In this document: piece by piece, positions 59,709-64,000 of the stretch
How the letters are laid out: each line of letters begins with the position of its first letter
Position numbering within the stretch: position 1 is the stretch's first letter
DNA from: Pratylenchus scribneri
Taxonomy: Eukaryota; Nematoda; Chromadorea; Rhabditida; Pratylenchidae
NCBI GenBank assembly: GCA_030063045.1
Contig: JAQSEB010000020.1
Span: 1,798,001 to 1,862,000, forward strand
DNA length: 64,000 nt
Direction: 5' to 3'
The notes under the pieces: model-generated
What the model saw: the letters and a program-made list of their open reading frames with translations, nothing else
Told to the model about the DNA's origin: nothing
Databases searched by the model: none
Position numbers and translations under genes: made by a program

Positions 59709-62700
59709 CTAAAATAATTTATTTATTTATTTATATGTTCCAAAATGTTCGAATGGAAATTAGGGAATCAAATGGGGAAACCACCTTTGAAAATGGCAGT
59801 CGGCGGGAAAAAGAGGAAGGCAAAAAAGGGAAGGCGGCAAAAAGGCGGGGAAATGGGCAGTGGCAAATTAATTTTCTTATTGGACTATTTGGAAGTTATG
59901 GGTGGGAGGGGGGAGGAGGGTGGCCTGCTGATGAAGGCCAGATCAACCCCACTTTTGGGGGAAAGGACCGGTTTTTATTGGGGGAAATTGAGAAGAATAT
60001 TTTGATGGGGAAAGAATCCAACTGCCAAAGAAGGCCAACATCAGGAGCCAAAGAATGGCCCAACAACCAAAAAAAAAGAGGTTGGCTTTGCATCACAATG
60101 ATAAATGATCAAAAATAAATAATAATTTATTTTCCTTTTGTGCCGAAAACATTTTGGAGAGAAAATGGTGAATATTTCCTGCAGCCAGTTGCGCAATGCC
60201 GCCTCAAAGTGGGCCGACCGATCCAAAAATAGAAGAAGGCCGTAGGCAATAGAGGAGAATGGTAGGATGGACACTTGAAGGTGGATTGGATGAGATTTGG
60301 ATGGAGAAGGGGTAGGGGAGAAGCAGTCCGGCCGACCGGCTGCCAGAAAAAGAAGCATTCAAAGGTATGGGGGAAAGGAGGGCTATGTTGCCGTTAGTTG
60401 CGCGAATATTCCTCCCTCCCCCCTTTGGGCGATTGCGCGATTTTGGGATGATTTGGGAAAAGGGGAATGGGGGAATTGTTGTGGATTGTTTGTGCTTGAG
60501 TGAGGGGGGGGGGAGGGACATTCATTGTCTTTCTCCCTCAAATTACGTGATTCTTTTCTTTGCTTTTCCTCAGCTTTTGCCGCTGGCAATTTAGGCCCAA
60601 ATGGAAATAAATGGACGATTGAGGGAAATTATATTTGAATTGATGGGATGGAAGAGAGAAATTTGATTAAGAGAAAATGAAAAAGTGGCCAACTTTTAAA
60701 GGGAAAAATGACCCTCAAAATTGGAGTTTAAAACCCAAAATTGGATCTGTTTTTGATGGTCTGATCTGCAAAAATATAAAATCAAATCAAATTGAATGAA
60801 TTGGAATGAATCAGTCACAATTCGGCAAATTAATGTTTTGGCTAAAATGGAAAAGGCCAAAATCCAATCCCACCTTTCATTCGTATTATTCACTTTTCCA
60901 AGTTTGTTGAGGATTCTCTCATCAGAGCCAAGTCCCCGAAGTGCTTTTCTGGCGAAATGAGCCAATTAAGTGAATGCGGTGAGCGCACAAAAATTGCAAG
61001 TTGGTGGAATTGGAGGAAAGGGGGGAATGATCGACGGTGGGTTATGGACTTGTGGGGGAATGATGAGTGGGTTGGGGGATTGGCTGATTGGCGGTGAAGA
61101 ATAAAGTAAGTCCCAACTTCCAATAAGCGAATTAAGCACATTTTTGGACAAGGCAACAATCTTTGCCCAGCCATCAGCCGGCGGGGATGTTCCAATGCAA
61201 ATGGACGAAAAATAAAATATTCGAAAGTGGAATCCCCGTGCAAAATTTGATGATCCAAGAAAGGAGATCGGCCATATTTTTATTTGCAAAATGTTTAGGG
61301 AAAATAAACTGCAAAAAATGGGGAGGGGAGGAGGAATTCAGCTGAACTTGGACCAGTTTTTGCCTGAAAAATGCAAAAAAGAATTTCACCCCACCCGCCG
61401 AAAGGGAAAGGAAGAAAAAAATAAGGGATGGGGGGAAGGACATTTTGGAACGAACTCTTTTTTGATAGGGCACAAGATCAATGCTGCGCCTTTGGGGTGA
61501 TTTGGGTTTGGTGGGTTGTCGTCATCGAAGGGAAGGCGAATAAATTGTCACTTTGGAGGAGAATATAAAAGTGAAATGACTAACGTGGATCTTTGATCAT
61601 TTGCCTTCCTCAATTAAACCACAAAATTCATTGTAGTCCACATTCTTTCCCCAAGGTCCCAAATTGCGCACGCAATTCGTAGAGGGGGACACGTGTTGAA
61701 AAAGGGAAAAATGATTGGAATTGAATGAAAAATGGAAAATGAAGTCTCTGATTAAATTGAGGGAAAACCCTGCGCAAAATTATTTAATAATGGCCTAGGA
61801 GAATGTCCCAATGGAGGGAGTGGTTGAATGAATGGAGGAATAAAAAACAAAAACAAATAAAATCACCGGCGGCTCTTTGACGGCGAAATTGCCGATCGGC
61901 GGTCGGTGGACAATCAAAGACAACAAAACGATGGGGGGGAAGAAGATGGTCAAACGAGTTTAGAGACCGGCTGGCAATAAATGGAGGATGGATGGACAAG
62001 TAAAACAAAAATGGATCAACGGAGAAAAGTGCACATTTTTGGTGGGGTTTGGCACAAAATCAAATGAAAGAATTGAAAGAAGAAAGAAAAGAAAGCAGGC
62101 AAAAAAGGTCAATCAACGGATTTTACGACCGATTTGGGTCAATCCGTAGACAATGCCCTTTTCCTCCCGCCAAAATGAATGAATGAATGAATGGGATGGA
62201 CGGATTTGTGGCTGGTGGCTGAAATGAAATTCGCTGGAGGAGGCAATTAGCTGGTGGAATATAGGGGATTGAGGGTTTTGGTGGAGGGGGTGGAAGGGAT
62301 GATCAACGCCTGCTCAACATGTTGGGCCGAAAAAAACACACACAGAAGAGGAAAAATGGACGAAAATGCAGGGAAAGCATTGAAAAGGGAACCGGTCTGT
62401 GAAGGAAGAAGATTGCCCCGATTGAAGATGACCCACGGGGATTTATTGGCGATGATCAGCGGCGGGAATGGAGATGGTTGGGGGGGGGGGTGGCATGGAT
62501 TTGATTGGAATGAATCGAAGAATCGAGATTGAATGAATGAACGGCGGGAATTGTTCCCTTTTTTGACAGATATTTTTGATTGTTTAGATTGAATGGATTC
62601 GGGTTTTGTAAATAAATATTACTGCAATTAATCACGCAAAAAACAGTAAAAACATCTTCCCCCAATTTTTTATTATTCCGCATTTTGTTGTTTTTATTAT

Positions 62701-62818
62701 TTTTGCGAAAATTACAATAAAAGAAAAGACAGGGAGAAAGGAAAAAGAAGAGCCGAGATTTTATTGGGCAGCTCTATCAAAAAATGATGGTTTTGAAAGA
62801 AATGTTTTTGATCAATTT
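59709..62818. other. Unresolved 3.1-kb region with possible exons
   Basis: Minus-strand coding-like pieces occur: about 61784-61610 ending TNCVRNLGPWGKNVDYNEFC; about 61258-61130 with FRPFALEHPRRLMAGQRLLP; and about 60358-60150 with SSIAYGLLLFLDRSAHFEAA and LRNWLQEIF. I could not join them in phase or assign a family. They may be 5' exons of the Pax gene or another gene. The rest is G-rich or A-rich low complexity, including a poly-G run near 60507 and another near 62480. I do not call a gene here. Confidence 0.4.
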
Positions 62819-64000
62819 TTATTCATCCAAATCCAATTTCTTCTTTTTATTTTCCATTAAATCGGGCATTGCCTCTCCTCGCGTTTCTGGCAAAAATGTT
62901 GCCCCTCCAATCAAAGAAAGTAAAATGAGGCCGAGGGAAACGGCCAATGCAGTTCCAGGCCATGCCGAATGATTGAGGGCCACCTAAATGCCAATTTTAA
63001 CATTCGATCATTTTTGCTTGCCAATTGTGGGGCCAATGCGCCGCCAATTCGTTCGACCACCCCAAAAGTGCCAACGGCCATTGCCCGCATTGGGGTTGGG
63101 AAAAGTTCAACGGAATATTGTTTGTAAATTGTGAAAAAAATTGAGGAATTGACGATGCCACCAAAAAGGGCGAAAACTGTGCGGGCAATGCCAAAAGGTG
63201 AAGAAGAAGGAGAGGAGGGTGAAATGAGGAGAAGGGCCAGAACCGAGAAAAAGCAGAAGGCGGAAATTGCTGAAAATAAACAAAAATTGAAGGCAATTAA
63301 TTTTTGGAATTGGGAACATTGGGAGCCAAGGAAGAAGAAACGTCGACCAAACCATTGGCTTTTGGTGTCGAGAAGGACAACAAAAAATGGCACCCAAATG
63401 CGTAAAAGGCCATAAAGGGCGACATTGAGGAATGGATTGCCGGAAAGAACCTTCAAAACAATGAATTAATTAGGAAATATATTATTGTTTGGATTGTACC
63501 TGAACATCGAAAATTATAACCGAAACGGCCATTTCCACGGTTAATGCCGACAAAATCATCACAAATGAATATGAGGCCAATTTGGAATTGGCAAATAAAT
63601 GCCAAACCGAATAAATTCTAAACACATTGAATGGCATTATTCACTCAAAATTGTGCTTAAAACCAACTTTTGTTTCCCATCACCCCCATTCTCATCATTG
63701 TTCGTTTCAATTTGGGCCAAATCGTCGGCACTGAATTGCACTTTGCATCCATTGAATCGGCCAATTGCATTCAATTCGGCCGCTGCCTTTTCCAATTTTC
63801 CTCTTTGAATCAACCAACGTGGCGATTCACGCCAAAAGAAAATGAGCAAAACGGCCGGAAGGCAAATTGTGTTCAGAGTGATCAAATAAAGACGCCATTT
63901 TGCCGTCAAAAATGCCAACAAAGCGGCCAGCTGAAAACATTAATAAATATAACAATTTAAATGCTGAATAATTGCCTGAAATGCGATGCTCCATTGGAAT
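62819..64000 (-). CDS. SLC22-type organic ion transporter, 5' cut by window
   Basis: MFS transporter running off the right edge. From the N-terminal side: KWRLYLITLNTICLPAVLLI, the loop motif WRESPRWLIQRGKLEKAAAE typical of SLC22, then SVWHLFANSKLASYSFVMIL, NVALYGLLRIWVPFFVVLL, VFALFGGIVNSSIFFTIYKQ, YSVELFPTPMRAMAVGTFGV and ERIGGALAPQL. It ends LPETRGEAMPDLMENKKKKL, DLDE*. SLC22 members move organic cations, anions or carnitine across the plasma membrane; the substrate is not predictable. The intron at 62984-63021 (38 nt) begins GCAAGC and ends TTTAG and is needed to keep the frame. About the last 60% of the protein is present. Confidence 0.88.

Noticed and set aside
60500..60515. Poly-G run as a possible G-quadruplex or promoter element
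   Set aside because: A single short G-run without the four spaced tracts needed; nothing else supports a role.

Overview
The window looks like nuclear DNA of a nematode, most likely a tylenchid and possibly a cyst-nematode relative. The coding sequence is cut into many exons by short introns (mostly 40-60 nt) ending in TTTTAG or TTTCAG. Several introns only make sense with GC-AG ends, which I recall being unusually common in Globodera. The proteins look like animal and nematode orthologues: METTL16, TRAPPC9, SEC16, TM9SF2, CDK4/6, SSRP1, an EB-module/NodB matrix protein, a dTDP-rhamnose pathway epimerase and a Pax factor. The lineage is inference; no rRNA or mitochondrial marker is present.

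Layout, left to right. 0-2.8 kb: the 3' part of an unrecognised gene, a 29/25-bp tandem array, and a small Cys-rich gene. 4.5-7.1 kb (+): an aminergic-type class A GPCR. 7.2-9.1 kb (-): a secreted polyamine oxidase, convergent with the GPCR. 9.5-20.3 kb (+): four closely spaced same-strand genes (METTL16-type RNA methyltransferase, unknown, KIAA0319-like membrane protein, TRAPPC9), a candidate operon. TRAPPC9 carries two tRNA-derived SINE-like insertions in introns. 20.6-27.4 kb (-): SEC16 and TM9SF2, so three secretory-pathway genes lie side by side. 28.0-32.2 kb (+): CDK4/6 and the FACT subunit SSRP1, then a purine-rich minisatellite.

33.8-47.5 kb (-): about 30 EB modules followed by a lustrin-like module and a polysaccharide-deacetylase (NodB) domain, as one giant gene or two abutting genes. 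One of its introns holds a second copy of the 25-bp array. 48.6-49.5 kb (+): dTDP-4-dehydrorhamnose 3,5-epimerase. 51.4-54.1 kb: a small unknown gene followed by the largest array (about 50 x 29 bp), which is flanked by a ~130-bp direct duplication. 54.1-56.9 kb (-): two multi-pass membrane proteins and a BolA-like protein. 58.0-59.7 kb (-): a Pax/Eyegone-like gene whose paired domain I could reassemble exon by exon. 59.7-62.8 kb: unresolved. 62.8 kb to the end (-): an SLC22-type transporter cut by the window edge.

The strongest unexplained signals are: one satellite family at three sites and two orientations, once inside a gene; the duplication bracketing the largest array; the SINE-like pair; the GC-AG introns; the NodB domain that has lost its metal-site histidines; and the BolA gene without a usable AG acceptor. 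Exon boundaries were assigned by eye from reading frame, GT/GC-AG ends and protein family patterns. No database search was run.
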